Shown here: piece after piece, positions 54,047-62,360 of the stretch
How the letters are laid out: the number at the start of each line of letters is the position of its first letter
Numbering within the stretch: position 1 is the first letter of the stretch
NCBI RefSeq assembly: GCF_040675875.1
Contig: NZ_JBEGII010000001.1
Coordinates: 124,001 to 188,000, forward strand
From: Microbacterium sp. LWO12-1.2
GTDB taxonomy: Bacteria; Actinomycetota; Actinomycetes; Actinomycetales; Microbacteriaceae
DNA: 64,000 nucleotides
Reading direction: 5' to 3'
The notes under the pieces: model-generated
Database searches by the model: none
The model's input: the letters and a program-made list of their open reading frames with translations, nothing else
What the model was told of the DNA's origin: nothing
Made by a program: the position numbers and the translations under genes

Positions 54047-54132
54047 GGCCACACCGTACTGCCCGGAATGCCGGGGGAGGGGAAGGATCGCGGGATACCC
54101 CCGCGCCACCCACGGCGCGGTAGTGTCGGCGG

Positions 54133-55062
54133 GTGAGCAACGTGACTTCTCCCGCCGGTTCCGTGGTCGTGATCGGCGATGCCCTGATCGACGAGATCCG
54201 TGACGATTCCGGCGTGCGCGAGTTGGTCGGAGGTGCGGCGCTCAACGTGGCTGTCGGCCTGCGGCGTCTGGGGGTCGACACGACGCTGATCGCGATGGTC
54301 GGTGACGACGAAGCGGGTGCGCATATCCGCGAGTACCTGACCGACCATGGAGTTCGACTGATCTCGAGCGAGGCCCCGCACGGGTCATCTCGGGCGATCG
54401 TGCAGCGTGCGGCGAACGGTGAGCCGCAATACGTCTTCAACGAGGCGGCGCAGCAGCGCAGCATCCGCTACTCTGACGAGGCGCGCGCTGCGATCGCGGA
54501 TGCCGGTCTTGTCGCGATCAGCTGCTTCCCCTTCGACGTGCCGACAGAGGTCGACGCTCTCGTCGACGCTCTGGCCGATGCCCGCGTCGCGGTGGACCCC
54601 AACCCGCGGACGGGCATGCTGAGCGATCGCGCGGAGTTCGTGCGCGGGTTCGAGCGCCTCGTGGCCGATGCGGCGATCGTGAAGGTCGGAGCGGACGACG
54701 CTGCGATCCTCTACGACGGTGACCTGGATGCTCTGCGGGTGCGCCTCCGCGACCTGGGCGCCGCTGCGGTGCTGGCCACAGCCGGAGCCGACGGTGCCAC
54801 GATCGACACGGATGCCGGCGTAGCGTCGGCACCGATCGCACAGCTGCCCGGCGCTGTGATCGATACGGTCGGCGCGGGGGATGCGACGCTCGCGGCGGTG
54901 TCGGAGGGTCTGGTCGCACAGTCGCCGACGGAGCTGGGGGAGTGGCGTGCGCTGCTGTCACGGGCCATGGACGTGGCCGCTGCGACGTGCCGCGCAGAGG
55001 GCGGATTGCTGCGTACTCCGGAGTCGCTCGCGGACTCCGGCCGCGGCGTGAACGGCAGCTGA
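54133..55062 (+). CDS. PfkB-family carbohydrate kinase
   Basis: A 309-residue ribokinase-fold kinase. The N-terminal motif is ELVGGAALNVAVGLRRLG and the catalytic/anion-hole motif DTVGAGDATLAAVSEG. PfkB kinases phosphorylate sugars such as fructose, ribose or nucleosides; the specific substrate cannot be told. GTG start, with TAGTGT (54121-54126) six bases upstream and no ribosome-binding site, so probably leaderless. It is the last core-type gene before tRNA-Tyr. Confidence 0.88.
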   Translation: MSNVTSPAGSVVVIGDALIDEIRDDSGVRELVGGAALNVAVGLRRLGVDTTLIAMVGDDEAGAHIREYLTDHGVRLISSEAPHGSSRAIVQRAANGEPQYVFNEAAQQRSIRYSDEARAAIADAGLVAISCFPFDVPTEVDALVDALADARVAVDPNPRTGMLSDRAEFVRGFERLVADAAIVKVGADDAAILYDGDLDALRVRLRDLGAAAVLATAGADGATIDTDAGVASAPIAQLPGAVIDTVGAGDATLAAVSEGLVAQSPTELGEWRALLSRAMDVAAATCRAEGGLLRTPESLADSGRGVNGS

Positions 55063-55074
55063 CGGCTCGATTTC

Positions 55075-55103
55075 TTGCACCCGCGTCTGGCGGGTATGAT
55101 TAT
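55075..55103 (+). promoter_or_regulatory. Possible tRNA-Tyr promoter
   Basis: TTGCAC (55075-55080) and GATTAT (55098-55103) are spaced by 17 bases, 46 bases before the tRNA. TATGAT at 55095 is an alternative -10 with too short a spacer. Confidence 0.45.
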
Positions 55104-55148
55104 CTTTCGTGCCCCCGGTTGGCTGTTCAAGTCGGACGGGTGCGCTCT

Positions 55149-55233
55149 GGCGAGTTACCCAAGCGGCCAAAGGGATCTGACTGTAAATCAGACTGCTCAG
55201 CATTCGGGGGTTCGAATCCCTCACTCGCCACCA
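55149..55233 (+). tRNA. tRNA-Tyr (GTA)
   Basis: The 85-base gene includes an encoded CCA end. Acceptor arms GGCGAGT (55149-55155) and ACTCGCC (55223-55229) pair fully. The anticodon GTA is at 55183-55185 in the loop flanked by CTGACT and AATCAG. A long variable arm (type II) and the TTCGAATCC T-loop are present. Confidence 0.97.
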
Positions 55234-55290
55234 GGGGCCATTCCCGGATCTCGAGGATTTTGTTCTCGTATCTCAGAAGGCCAGGTCAAA

Positions 55291-55326
55291 CGAGGAAAGC
55301 CGCCGGAACCCCGGCGGCTTTCCTCG
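55291..55326 (+). terminator. Strong hairpin downstream of tRNA-Tyr
   Basis: Perfect 16-base arms CGAGGAAAGCCGCCGG and CCGGCGGCTTTCCTCG around an AACC loop. Probably terminates the tRNA transcript. Confidence 0.8.
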
Positions 55327-55443
55327 TCGAACCCCTGTTTTCGGCGACTGCAGGGGGTGTTCGTTAGGAACACCGCTCCCGCTCTTCAGATCGTGTCTCA
55401 GACCCGCGCAACTCACGCCGCCGAACGAGGCGGATGGCGGCAG

Positions 55444-55710
55444 TCAGCGCGGTTCGCGGAAGATCTCGACAGCGCGCTGCTGGAGCGCCGCTTCGGCAGC
55501 AGCCAACGCTGCGATGTCGTTCGGGAACGGGCCGGGGACGTTGATGACGACCTCGTTGAAGATCGTGACTTCTGCATGCCAGCTGTCGGGTTCGACTGCG
55601 TCCAGCACGGTGTAGATCTCAAGCTTCAGGTTCTCGGAGTTGTGCCGGTGGCGGCTGCGCAGACCGGGACGCAACTCGTTTCCATTTCCGTCGTACCGCG
55701 TGATGTTCAT
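55444..55710 (-). CDS. Small hypothetical protein
   Basis: An 88-residue protein starting MNITRYDGNGNELRPGLRSR, mixed strand/helix, with no recognised family. TACGTT (55717-55722 on the complement) lies six bases before the ATG, the same leaderless pattern as core genes. This supports it being expressed. It is the first gene after tRNA-Tyr. Confidence 0.55.
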   Translation of the reverse strand: MNITRYDGNGNELRPGLRSRHRHNSENLKLEIYTVLDAVEPDSWHAEVTIFNEVVINVPGPFPNDIAALAAAEAALQQRAVEIFREPR

Positions 55711-55946
55711 GGACCGAACGTACCGCGGACTACGAGGAGCCCCCCGAGCGGGAGCCAACGTCAACTCAAAAGAGGTCTGGGTCGACGGGACCCTCGACGA
55801 CAAGCACGCTGATGGAGGCGTGAGAATCAGCGTCGTTTCCTCGCTGCCGGGATCTGAATGCCGCTCTTCTAGCAGTTCATCACGACCCGGACTTCCTCCT
55901 CGATCCTTCGTTCGGGCAGTTCGTTCGGGCTGGCCTCCCCGACACC

Positions 55947-56165
55947 GTGGTCGTTGATGCGTTCGACGCCGCAGAGCCGGATTGGCGGGTGGACATCGGT
56001 GACCAAGCGACAGTGTTGTATCTCATGGATCTGACGAACGGCGGGTGGCAGGAGGCGTACGCAGCCATGAGCGCCGCCTCCCGGGATGCCGCCGCCGAGA
56101 TTGCACGCCACCTTCGCGGCGGTGGTCTTCCGCACACGCACGGAATCGTGCTGGGGTCACGCTAA
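55947..56165 (+). CDS. Hypothetical ORF with unresolved start
   Basis: A 72-residue reading frame from GTG, ending in VLYLMDLTNGGWQEAYAAMS and a basic helix. The same frame stays open back to 55824 and looks coding (VHHDPDFLLDPSFGQFVRAG), but lacks an ATG, GTG or TTG there. It may be a gene using CTG at 55854, or the 3' remnant of a decayed gene. No family recognised. Confidence 0.35.
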   Translation: MVVDAFDAAEPDWRVDIGDQATVLYLMDLTNGGWQEAYAAMSAASRDAAAEIARHLRGGGLPHTHGIVLGSR

Positions 56166-56205
56166 CCTCGGCCCTCGTGTCGGTCTCCTCTGCCAAGATC
56201 GCTGT

Positions 56206-57351
56206 ATGAGCACCCCGTCTGACAGCGACCCTCGCGACTTCTTCATTAGCTACACCTCGGCTGATTCCGAGTGGGCAGAGTGGATTGCCTGGCAGCTAGA
56301 ACTGGCCGGGTACACGACCGTCATCCAGAAGTGGGACTTCAAGGTCGGTAGCAACTTCGTTATCGAGATGGACAAGGCGTCCAAGAGAGCGAAGCGGACG
56401 TTGGTCGTGTTGTCGCCGGCGTTCTTGCAGAGTCAGTACACCACCGCGGAATGGGCGGCTGCGTTCGCGAAGGACCCGGAAGGGCAGTCGCTGAACGTCG
56501 TCCCGGTGCTCGTCGAGAAGACAGAGCTCGATGGTCTGCTCAGCCAGATCGTGCACGCGAACCTTATCGGGCTCAGCAGGGAAGATGCGGCCGCGACTCT
56601 GATCGCAGCGGTCGAGCCGGGGCGCAGCAAGCCGACCTCGGAGCCGCCATTCCCGGGGGCGCGCGCGACCGCAGACGTGACGAAGGTAGCCCCGACGCCG
56701 TCTCCGCCCGCGCTCGGATGGGAGCCTTCGAGCGTCACGCTTGGTTTCGTGGCGCGAGAGGCCGCACTCCCGCGCCAGTGGTCCAACGACACCTATGCCG
56801 CGCTGGAGGTCACGCTCGTTCCTGCCGATGGGCAGGTCCTGCGTTTGAGCCAGTTGGAGGCTATGGAAGAAGAATTCGTCACCGCGGGGCGAGCGTCTGG
56901 CTTGTTCGCGCAAGCATCTGCCGTGGACAATGGCTCGACATCGGAGGTCGCGTACGCGAAGACAGGCTCGGACGATGCGGCGGGGATCCTCGTCACCCGG
57001 AGCGGTCAGCGGACGGCCTGGATCACGCTGCCCCATGACATGTTGGGGAGTGTCCTGGATCCAGCGCAGATCCGTCCGCGCGTTGCTCGTGTGCTGCAGC
57101 TCTTGATGAGTGTGCAGCTGCCGGTCGCCGGACGGTACGGTTTCACGGCCCGAATCGAGCCATCACGCCTGCTCATGGTTGGCGATGCCTCCGCCGTGGG
57201 TCATCGGAACTCGGCCTCCTTGGGCATGGGATACGACGACAAGTTCCCCGTTCCGATGCTGGACACGGTTCTCGGCGATGCCATCAGTAGTAATGCGGAC
57301 GAGCTCGCTGGAGAGCTCATCGCTCGCATCGTCGCTGCCACGCGGTCCTAG
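56206..57351 (+). CDS. TIR-domain protein with uncharacterised C-terminal domain
   Basis: A 381-residue protein. The N-terminal TIR domain (about residues 10-135) reads RDFFISYTSADSEWAEWIAW and RTLVVLSPAFLQSQYTTAEW. E82 lies where catalytic TIRs have the NAD-cleaving glutamate. Bacterial TIR proteins often deplete NAD or make cyclic ADP-ribose signals during phage infection. A proline-rich linker (about 155-180) leads to an unrecognised domain of about 190 residues that may sense a trigger or ligand. CAAGAT lies six bases before the ATG. The stop overlaps that of the convergent broken gene. Confidence 0.85.
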   Translation: MSTPSDSDPRDFFISYTSADSEWAEWIAWQLELAGYTTVIQKWDFKVGSNFVIEMDKASKRAKRTLVVLSPAFLQSQYTTAEWAAAFAKDPEGQSLNVVPVLVEKTELDGLLSQIVHANLIGLSREDAAATLIAAVEPGRSKPTSEPPFPGARATADVTKVAPTPSPPALGWEPSSVTLGFVAREAALPRQWSNDTYAALEVTLVPADGQVLRLSQLEAMEEEFVTAGRASGLFAQASAVDNGSTSEVAYAKTGSDDAAGILVTRSGQRTAWITLPHDMLGSVLDPAQIRPRVARVLQLLMSVQLPVAGRYGFTARIEPSRLLMVGDASAVGHRNSASLGMGYDDKFPVPMLDTVLGDAISSNADELAGELIARIVAATRS

Positions 57352-57658
57352 AAGCCGGCAGCTTCTCGGATCTGTCGCAGTGTCGGCGTTTCCATGGTCA
57401 GTGTTTCCATGTCGAGGATGCCGACACTGCCCGGTTGTGTGTCGCGGCCCATGCTTCCCCCCCCCGTCGTCCGTCGTCGGTCATGCCGCCGCCAGGGACG
57501 TGCATGTGGCCGTGAAGAAGGAGCTCTGGCTGCACCGCATCCCAGGTGCGGACATCTCGGGAGTTGATGCGGGTCATCAGATCCTGCGCGAGGCCGTATG
57601 TGGTCTTCAGCCCAGCGTCGAGCGACGCCCCGGCCCCCAGTAGCACTGCAACTCTCAT
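57348..57658 (-). pseudogene. Frameshifted SIR2-like / metallophosphoesterase chimera
   Basis: The ATG at 57658 opens a frame reading MRVAVLLGAGASLDAGLKTT, the NAD-loop start of a SIR2-like protein, which passes abruptly near TRINSRDVRTW to VQPELLLHGHMHVPGGG, a metallophosphoesterase-like C-terminal motif. In frame it stops at 57398. A minus-one shift at the nine-G run (57457-57465) gives a plausible longer tail ending LRQIREAAGF at 57348. It appears to be a deletion fusion of two genes. Phase variation or a sequencing error in the G run is possible. Confidence 0.6.
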
Positions 57659-57678
57659 GTGCCAGATTCTGCCAGGCG

Positions 57679-57993
57679 TCATCCCTCCCGATGTTGTACG
57701 GCGTTGCCCCAGACCCAACAACGGAAGGTTCTCTCTCCGGCGCGAAACTCGATGCCCGCGGTCAGGGGCGTCGACCGGGCGAGCTTCGCGTCAACGCGGA
57801 TAGCCTCCGGACCGAACCGGACCCATGCACTCACCGGTTGAAGCGGGTGAGGGTAGATAGTCAGCGGATACTCGCGGAGGGCGAGCTCGCGGTCGGAGAG
57901 TGACTGCAGAGGACCGGCTCTCGCTGCGGAAAGAATCGCCTGATGCTGGGCTTGCTTGTCGTAATACGGGGCTAGTCGCTTGCTCGTCCCCAT
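57679..57993 (-). CDS. Conserved actinobacterial hypothetical protein
   Basis: A 104-residue protein beginning MGTSKRLAPYYDKQAQHQ, with a C-terminal beta-rich half (WVRFGPEAIRVDAKLARS and FRCWVWGNAVQ). Similar proteins are familiar next to DUF6504 genes in actinobacteria, but function is unknown. AAAGGA six bases before the ATG is a normal ribosome-binding site. It is divergent from the DUF6504 gene across a LexA-like box. Confidence 0.6.
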   Translation of the reverse strand: MGTSKRLAPYYDKQAQHQAILSAARAGPLQSLSDRELALREYPLTIYPHPLQPVSAWVRFGPEAIRVDAKLARSTPLTAGIEFRAGERTFRCWVWGNAVQHREG

Positions 57994-58027
57994 ACCGGCA
58001 TCCTTTCTCCGGCCAGACTAGCAAGTA

Positions 58028-58043
58028 TCGAAACTATGTTCTA
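58028..58043. promoter_or_regulatory. Candidate SOS (LexA) box
   Basis: TCGAAA-CTAT-GTTCTA matches 10 of 12 fixed positions of the actinobacterial consensus TCGAAC-N4-GTTCGA. It overlaps the start of the TATTCT -10 (58042-58047) of the DUF6504 gene and could also control the divergent gene. Confidence 0.55.
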
Positions 58044-58054
58044 TTCTCGTGTGC

Positions 58055-58312
58055 ATGCTCCCGACCGCCGAACACCCTGTGACTCTATGGCTCAACAACG
58101 ACATTCCCGAGCGCATGGTGTACCGCGGTCGACGGTGGCGCGTGACAGACACCCCCACACGCCTACGGCACTCGGTATGGAGCACGGGCCTCGAGCCGGG
58201 TCGGGGACTCTACGCCTGGAGGTTCCAGGGCACCAATGACGAGGGGCTGTCGTTCGTCTTCGACGTGTACAAGGCGGAGGAGGACTGGCATGTCCATCGC
58301 AGCTACGACTAG
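58055..58312 (+). CDS. DUF6504 protein
   Basis: An 85-residue protein matching DUF6504: VTLWLNNDIPERMVYRGRRW, TDTPTRLRHSVW, LYAWRFQGT and the ending DWHVHRSYD. The family often lies beside ImuB-type DNA polymerase genes in actinobacteria, suggesting a role tied to DNA damage, though the biochemical function is unknown. ATG at 58055 is preferred because TATTCT lies seven bases upstream. No polymerase gene is present here. The 127 bases after the stop carry a coding-like frame without a start, probably a remnant. Confidence 0.75.
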   Translation: MLPTAEHPVTLWLNNDIPERMVYRGRRWRVTDTPTRLRHSVWSTGLEPGRGLYAWRFQGTNDEGLSFVFDVYKAEEDWHVHRSYD

Positions 58313-58439
58313 CGCTGCTCGCACATCCATTGCGTCGAGCAGGTGCTATCCAACGAAGAGATCACCGCGCTCCTCGATGGCGGGTACCGGCACAAACCGC
58401 GCGCAGCTCACCCTGGTCTGGTTGTGAGAAGCGCGGCCT

Positions 58440-59222
58440 TTAGTAGTCCATGATCTCGTCAGGCGGTGGCTGGTAGAGACGGGAATGGGTGACGTTCCAG
58501 TTCCCTCCATATGTATGAGACACGGCTTTCACGGTCTCCCACACCCACTCGCCGAGCCGCGGGCTGACCACCACTTCCTCGACGAGGGTGTTCAGGTCGC
58601 AAGGCAGAGTCGCCAGGCGGGGGAGTCCCTCGAGAGACGGTTCGTTGTACTTGTGCTCGCGGGATTCGTCGTGGGCGACGAGACGGAACTCGTTCTCGTG
58701 GGAGAACTCTCTCCGCTTGATGAAGTACTGGTCCGTGTAGGTCTGCGGAATCCGGTCGTCCTCCTGGGCCGAGCGGTAGTCGACCTTGCCGTAGAAGACG
58801 TCACGCACGCAGTCGGCGGTGCCGGCGAGGGAGTTGCGGAGCGACCCCCACGTCGTCCGAATCGCTACGCCCTTCTCATCACCGTAAAGGCGCCATAGGC
58901 CAGCGTTCTCAGACGGGAAGGCGGTCCAACAGGAGATGTAGGTCCGATGTGTCAGAAACAACGAGTCCTTATGGATCTTGTTGATGCGAGCGTGCCGGAA
59001 GTATCCGGGTGCGCCGTCCGCCAGATCCTTCGCAATCGTCCCAGCGATGGCGCCGGGCGCCATCATTCCCTCGTAGGCGTCTTCCATGCTCGACGCGTGT
59101 GGCATCTTCAGCGATTCGGTGGTGAGGAGGTCGAGGAATTTCGGGAGATCGACGTAACGCCAGAGCGGCACGTCGTCGTTGATCTGGACGGACGGGTCTG
59201 CCAGCTTGAGGTCGATGTCCAC
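58440..59222 (-). CDS. DUF2971 protein
   Basis: A 260-residue protein with DUF2971 features: PLWRYVDLPKFLDLLTTESL, ISCWTAFPSENAGLWRLYGD, KGVAIRTTW and FIKRREFSHENEFRLV. The family is frequent in accessory and defence-associated loci, and its biochemical role is not established. GTG start, with TAGGCT (59229-59234 on the complement) six bases upstream and no ribosome-binding site. The 195 bases upstream, to the next gene, hold an open but unconvincing short frame. Confidence 0.78.
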   Translation of the reverse strand: MDIDLKLADPSVQINDDVPLWRYVDLPKFLDLLTTESLKMPHASSMEDAYEGMMAPGAIAGTIAKDLADGAPGYFRHARINKIHKDSLFLTHRTYISCWTAFPSENAGLWRLYGDEKGVAIRTTWGSLRNSLAGTADCVRDVFYGKVDYRSAQEDDRIPQTYTDQYFIKRREFSHENEFRLVAHDESREHKYNEPSLEGLPRLATLPCDLNTLVEEVVVSPRLGEWVWETVKAVSHTYGGNWNVTHSRLYQPPPDEIMDY

Positions 59223-59417
59223 CGTCGGAGCCTAGCGCGCGGGCCAAGTCGGTGACGCCAGTGACGCCCGCGTCGTCGAGGAGCTCCGCGACGGCGATAC
59301 GGGTGATCGGGCCGTCGGCCAAGCCCGGGACCGATGTGTCGAACGCCGTGCGCATCGGAGTTAACAGCGCATCCCCGATTTTCGCCGCGGGCGAAGCGAG
59401 GGCATTCTGTCTGACAT

Positions 59418-60272
59418 CTACCGAGGAGGACCTGCGGTGGGGTCGAAGGACTCCGGCGTGATCCATGCCTCCTGCAACTCGCTGCCCGTCGCGACTTCAT
59501 CCAGCACTTGCCGGACGTAGCGGAGCATCCCTTCCTGCAATGCCCCAACGGGGAACACTTGGTCAAACACCGTCACGGCAGGAGCGAGATTGATAGTGGC
59601 CGTGCCCGCGGCCGTATCCTCTCCGGCGATGAGCGCGCCGAAACCGAATCGAGCGAACGGGGTGCCGGCCGCTTCCGTTCCGGACAACCCGGATCCCCAC
59701 ACGTGGAAGTACCCGCCCTCGGGGAGCCGGTCACCGAGCGTCAGACCGTTGAGATGCAGCTCCACGCCCTCCTCGAGCGGCACTGCGACCACGCGTCCGC
59801 GATGCTTGTCATCGTTGTCCAATCGGCTCAGAACGCTCAGCCAATCGAGCTGCGGATTGTCGGGAGAAGTGACCCACGGCTGGGCAAGGCGTATCCGCTC
59901 CAGATGTGCCCCCGGAACCATCTCCAACGCCTTCATGTTGTTCATCCACTCGCGCTCATTGGTCGTGACGGGGAAGGCTACCCTGCCGGGCTTGGACGGC
60001 GTCGCCCCATCGGAGTGTGCGAGGTCCCAGACGAGCGCGTCGAGGGCCGACCGAGCGTTGTGCACCGCGTCGCCGAGGAGCAGGCCCCATTCTGCGACCG
60101 GGGGTCGGAACCCGGATGGAGTGAGGAACTCCAGGGCGGTCCTGTCCTCGAGCACGCGCACGTCCGCTGAGAACTCGCCAGACGTGTTCCACGTCTCGAC
60201 CCGTCCAAGAAGCTCGCTGAAGATCCACCAGCTGCGCGTGAGTTTCAGGCGAGACCACTGATTGATGGTCAT
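59418..60272 (-). CDS. Hypothetical protein with HEPN-like helical motif
   Basis: A 284-residue protein. GDAVHNARSALDALVWDLAH (about residues 68-87) is a recurrent pattern of helical accessory proteins, and FPVTTNEREWMNNMKALEMV follows. A second region LSRLDNDDKHRGRVVAVPL carries a conserved-looking DKH. The C-terminal half is beta-rich. ATG at 60272 is chosen for the GGAAGGA site seven bases upstream. RNase activity typical of HEPN proteins cannot be claimed because an RxxxxH motif is not clearly seen. Confidence 0.6.
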   Translation of the reverse strand: MTINQWSRLKLTRSWWIFSELLGRVETWNTSGEFSADVRVLEDRTALEFLTPSGFRPPVAEWGLLLGDAVHNARSALDALVWDLAHSDGATPSKPGRVAFPVTTNEREWMNNMKALEMVPGAHLERIRLAQPWVTSPDNPQLDWLSVLSRLDNDDKHRGRVVAVPLEEGVELHLNGLTLGDRLPEGGYFHVWGSGLSGTEAAGTPFARFGFGALIAGEDTAAGTATINLAPAVTVFDQVFPVGALQEGMLRYVRQVLDEVATGSELQEAWITPESFDPTAGPPR

Positions 60273-60336
60273 GAACGGTCCTTCCGGCAAGGCGGTGTTG
60301 CACCCATCAAACCGCACTGCGCGCTAGGTTGATGCC

Positions 60337-60756
60337 ATGGTCGACATCATCACCACCTTCACCTTCGAGCTGGAGCACAAGTCCGACACCGAGGGGCTTC
60401 GTGTGGTCGTCGAACTTCCGGAAGACGCGGGTCAGCTGCGTGACTTCCTGTCGATGGAACTCGGCGCGCGGTGGTCGGATGAGCGGCACTTCGACATCGA
60501 TTTCCAATACGCGTCCACTGCGGAGCATCGCCTGCAGTCCCTTGGCCTTTCGGAGATGCCGGTGCGCCCGAAGGATCCGCGACTCCCGCTGGCGAAGGTC
60601 GTCGACGAGGCGACGGCTCTCGCGAAAGAACGGGAGGGCTGGAACGTGACCTCTATCGAGATCCTCGATGAGAGCGTCACGCACGTCGTTCGCGGTCACT
60701 TCGCCCGTCTCGATCTCCATGGAACGTACACGGTTCGGGTCACCCAGAGGCGATAG
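60337..60756 (+). CDS. Hypothetical protein
   Basis: A 139-residue soluble protein, mixed alpha/beta, starting MVDIITTFTFELEHKSDTEG and ending with a beta-rich segment (VTHVVRGHFARLDLHGTYTV). No family recognised. TAGGTT (60325-60330) lies six bases before the ATG with no ribosome-binding site, supporting expression as a leaderless mRNA. It is divergent from the preceding gene. Confidence 0.55.
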   Translation: MVDIITTFTFELEHKSDTEGLRVVVELPEDAGQLRDFLSMELGARWSDERHFDIDFQYASTAEHRLQSLGLSEMPVRPKDPRLPLAKVVDEATALAKEREGWNVTSIEILDESVTHVVRGHFARLDLHGTYTVRVTQRR

Positions 60757-60784
60757 CCGGCGCCGGCAGTGGCCAAGGCCAGAG

Positions 60785-60934
60785 ATGATTTGGGAACTTC
60801 CACTGGGACTGCCGATGCTCCCGCTTCTTGTTGAAGCTCGCCACCCGTTCACCTGGTTCGACACTCATCGAGAGCCGCCGTGCTTCTTCCTCCATCGCTT
60901 CCTTGCGGACCGGCTACCTACCGACGACGATTGA
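60785..60934 (+). CDS. Possible 49-residue peptide
   Basis: The frame from ATG encodes MIWELPLGLPMLPLLVEARH and ends FLHRFLADRLPTDDD. It overlaps the 3' end of the convergent SIR2 gene by 17 bases. Evidence that it is a gene is weak. Confidence 0.25.
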   Translation: MIWELPLGLPMLPLLVEARHPFTWFDTHREPPCFFLHRFLADRLPTDDD

Positions 60935-62300
60935 CGTCGTAGCTTCCTGCGGGCTCGAGAAGAATCCACGCCGGCGCGTCCCCACGCTCCGCGTGTCGGG
61001 CAGCGATGGTCCATCGATGGTCCCCGTGCCGGGCGACGATCTTCGCCGGGGTGCCGAGACTCAGCAACTCTCCGACAGTATGCGTGTGACGTGAAGTATT
61101 GTCCTTCGAACGCCCTGGTTGGCGGGAGATTGAGGCGAGAGGCTGTCCGGGAGCGTCGATGTCGAGACGTAGTGTCTCCGCAGCCTCGTCGAACGACGCC
61201 TCGGTGACAGCGCTCATCGAGTGCGCGCTCCATCCCACCGCCACAGGCGCGTCATGGTGCTGCCCGGCGAAATCGGACGCCACCTCACGGGCGAGCGTGT
61301 CGCGTTCCGCCTCGACGAAGTTACGCACGCAGGACAGCCCTGTCACCTCGGTGATTCTTGCGGGGTCGACACCCAGAGCCGTCAAGCGCGTTGAGACCTC
61401 GCCGGCGTACGGGTTGACGACGACCATCTGCTGTTTACCGGGCGACAGCGTCATCCACAGCATTCGTGCCAGGGCGGAGTCGGTGAGGGGGAGCGAATAT
61501 CCCATGAGGACGACGCGGTCTGCGGTGAGAAGCGTCTCCTGTGCACGACGCCAGATGAACCGCGTCTTCGGGTTGTCGAAGTACCCCGTCTTGCTCGATG
61601 TCGGCGGCACGAGGAAGACATCTCGCCCGCCGATGGCGACCTCCCGCACCGACGGATGCGCGTACTGCGTCGTAGTGAAGCGATCCAGGGTTGCGCCGGT
61701 GCGGTCTCCGGCGACAGCGAACCAATCGACAGAACCATGGAGCTTGTGGAGGGAGAACGTGTCTCGCTGCTCGATGTGTCCACGTCCGTCGCCAAACATC
61801 ACTGACGCGTTGCTCGGAAATGAGGTGACGACGGAGCCGGATCCGACGCGCCCGGTATTGTCGAACAACTGGGCTTGGTCCAGCGCGGTCTCGATGAGGG
61901 TGTCGTAATTGAGCGTGACGACGTTCCCGCACGACCAGTGCACCAAGCTCAGGAACTCGTATACCCATGTCGGCAGGCCGGCCTGCAATGCGCGCCCCTG
62001 AGCTTCGTCGAGGATGTGAGCGAGAGTCCGGGTGAACCCGGCGAACTTCGCCTGGTCGTCGAAGTAGGCTTCCTCGTCCTGGTAGGGCTGGCGTTCTGAC
62101 AACCACGACATCCATGTCTCGAACGTGATCCCGTCAGCGTCGAACTTCGGAATGAAGGCCGACCCGAGCATGCCAAGCCTGTCGGCGGCTCGACTGCCTA
62201 ACTCATCGGTGACCGGCATCTCGGAGGATACCGCTCGGGAGAACCCCGCACCGAGGACGTAAACGGTGCGGGGCTTACGCGTGAGGACTACCTGCGTCAT
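60918..62300 (-). CDS. SIR2-like family protein
   Basis: A 460-residue protein with a SIR2-type Rossmann fold: VYVLGAGFSRAVSSEMPVTD (GAGFS at residues 17-21), GNVVTLNYDTLIETAL, LHKLHGSVDWFAV with the expected catalytic histidine, and VVLMGYSLPLTDSAL. About 140 C-terminal residues are an extra domain of unknown type. Bacterial SIR2-like proteins in defence loci usually cleave NAD rather than deacetylate. ATG at 62300 has CAAGAT six bases upstream, like the TIR gene, suggesting a similar promoter. Confidence 0.82.
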   Translation of the reverse strand: MTQVVLTRKPRTVYVLGAGFSRAVSSEMPVTDELGSRAADRLGMLGSAFIPKFDADGITFETWMSWLSERQPYQDEEAYFDDQAKFAGFTRTLAHILDEAQGRALQAGLPTWVYEFLSLVHWSCGNVVTLNYDTLIETALDQAQLFDNTGRVGSGSVVTSFPSNASVMFGDGRGHIEQRDTFSLHKLHGSVDWFAVAGDRTGATLDRFTTTQYAHPSVREVAIGGRDVFLVPPTSSKTGYFDNPKTRFIWRRAQETLLTADRVVLMGYSLPLTDSALARMLWMTLSPGKQQMVVVNPYAGEVSTRLTALGVDPARITEVTGLSCVRNFVEAERDTLAREVASDFAGQHHDAPVAVGWSAHSMSAVTEASFDEAAETLRLDIDAPGQPLASISRQPGRSKDNTSRHTHTVGELLSLGTPAKIVARHGDHRWTIAARHAERGDAPAWILLEPAGSYDVNRRR

Positions 62301-62360
62301 TCCCCCATCTTGGCGGACGCCACCGCTCTCAACAGAGCGGAGCCTGCTAGAACGGGGGAC

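Noticed and set aside
58313..58439. Coding-like frame after the DUF6504 gene
   Set aside because: Open for about 40 codons but without a start codon. Probably a remnant.
59223..59417. Short minus-strand frame between DUF2971 and the 59418 gene
   Set aside because: Reads plausibly for about 50 residues but runs into the DUF2971 gene in another frame and has no ribosome-binding site or -10 signal.
56206..62300. Canonical Thoeris system
   Set aside because: TIR and SIR2 proteins are present but 3.5 kb apart and on opposite strands. The TIR protein is far longer than ThsB and the SIR2 protein lacks a visible SLOG domain.
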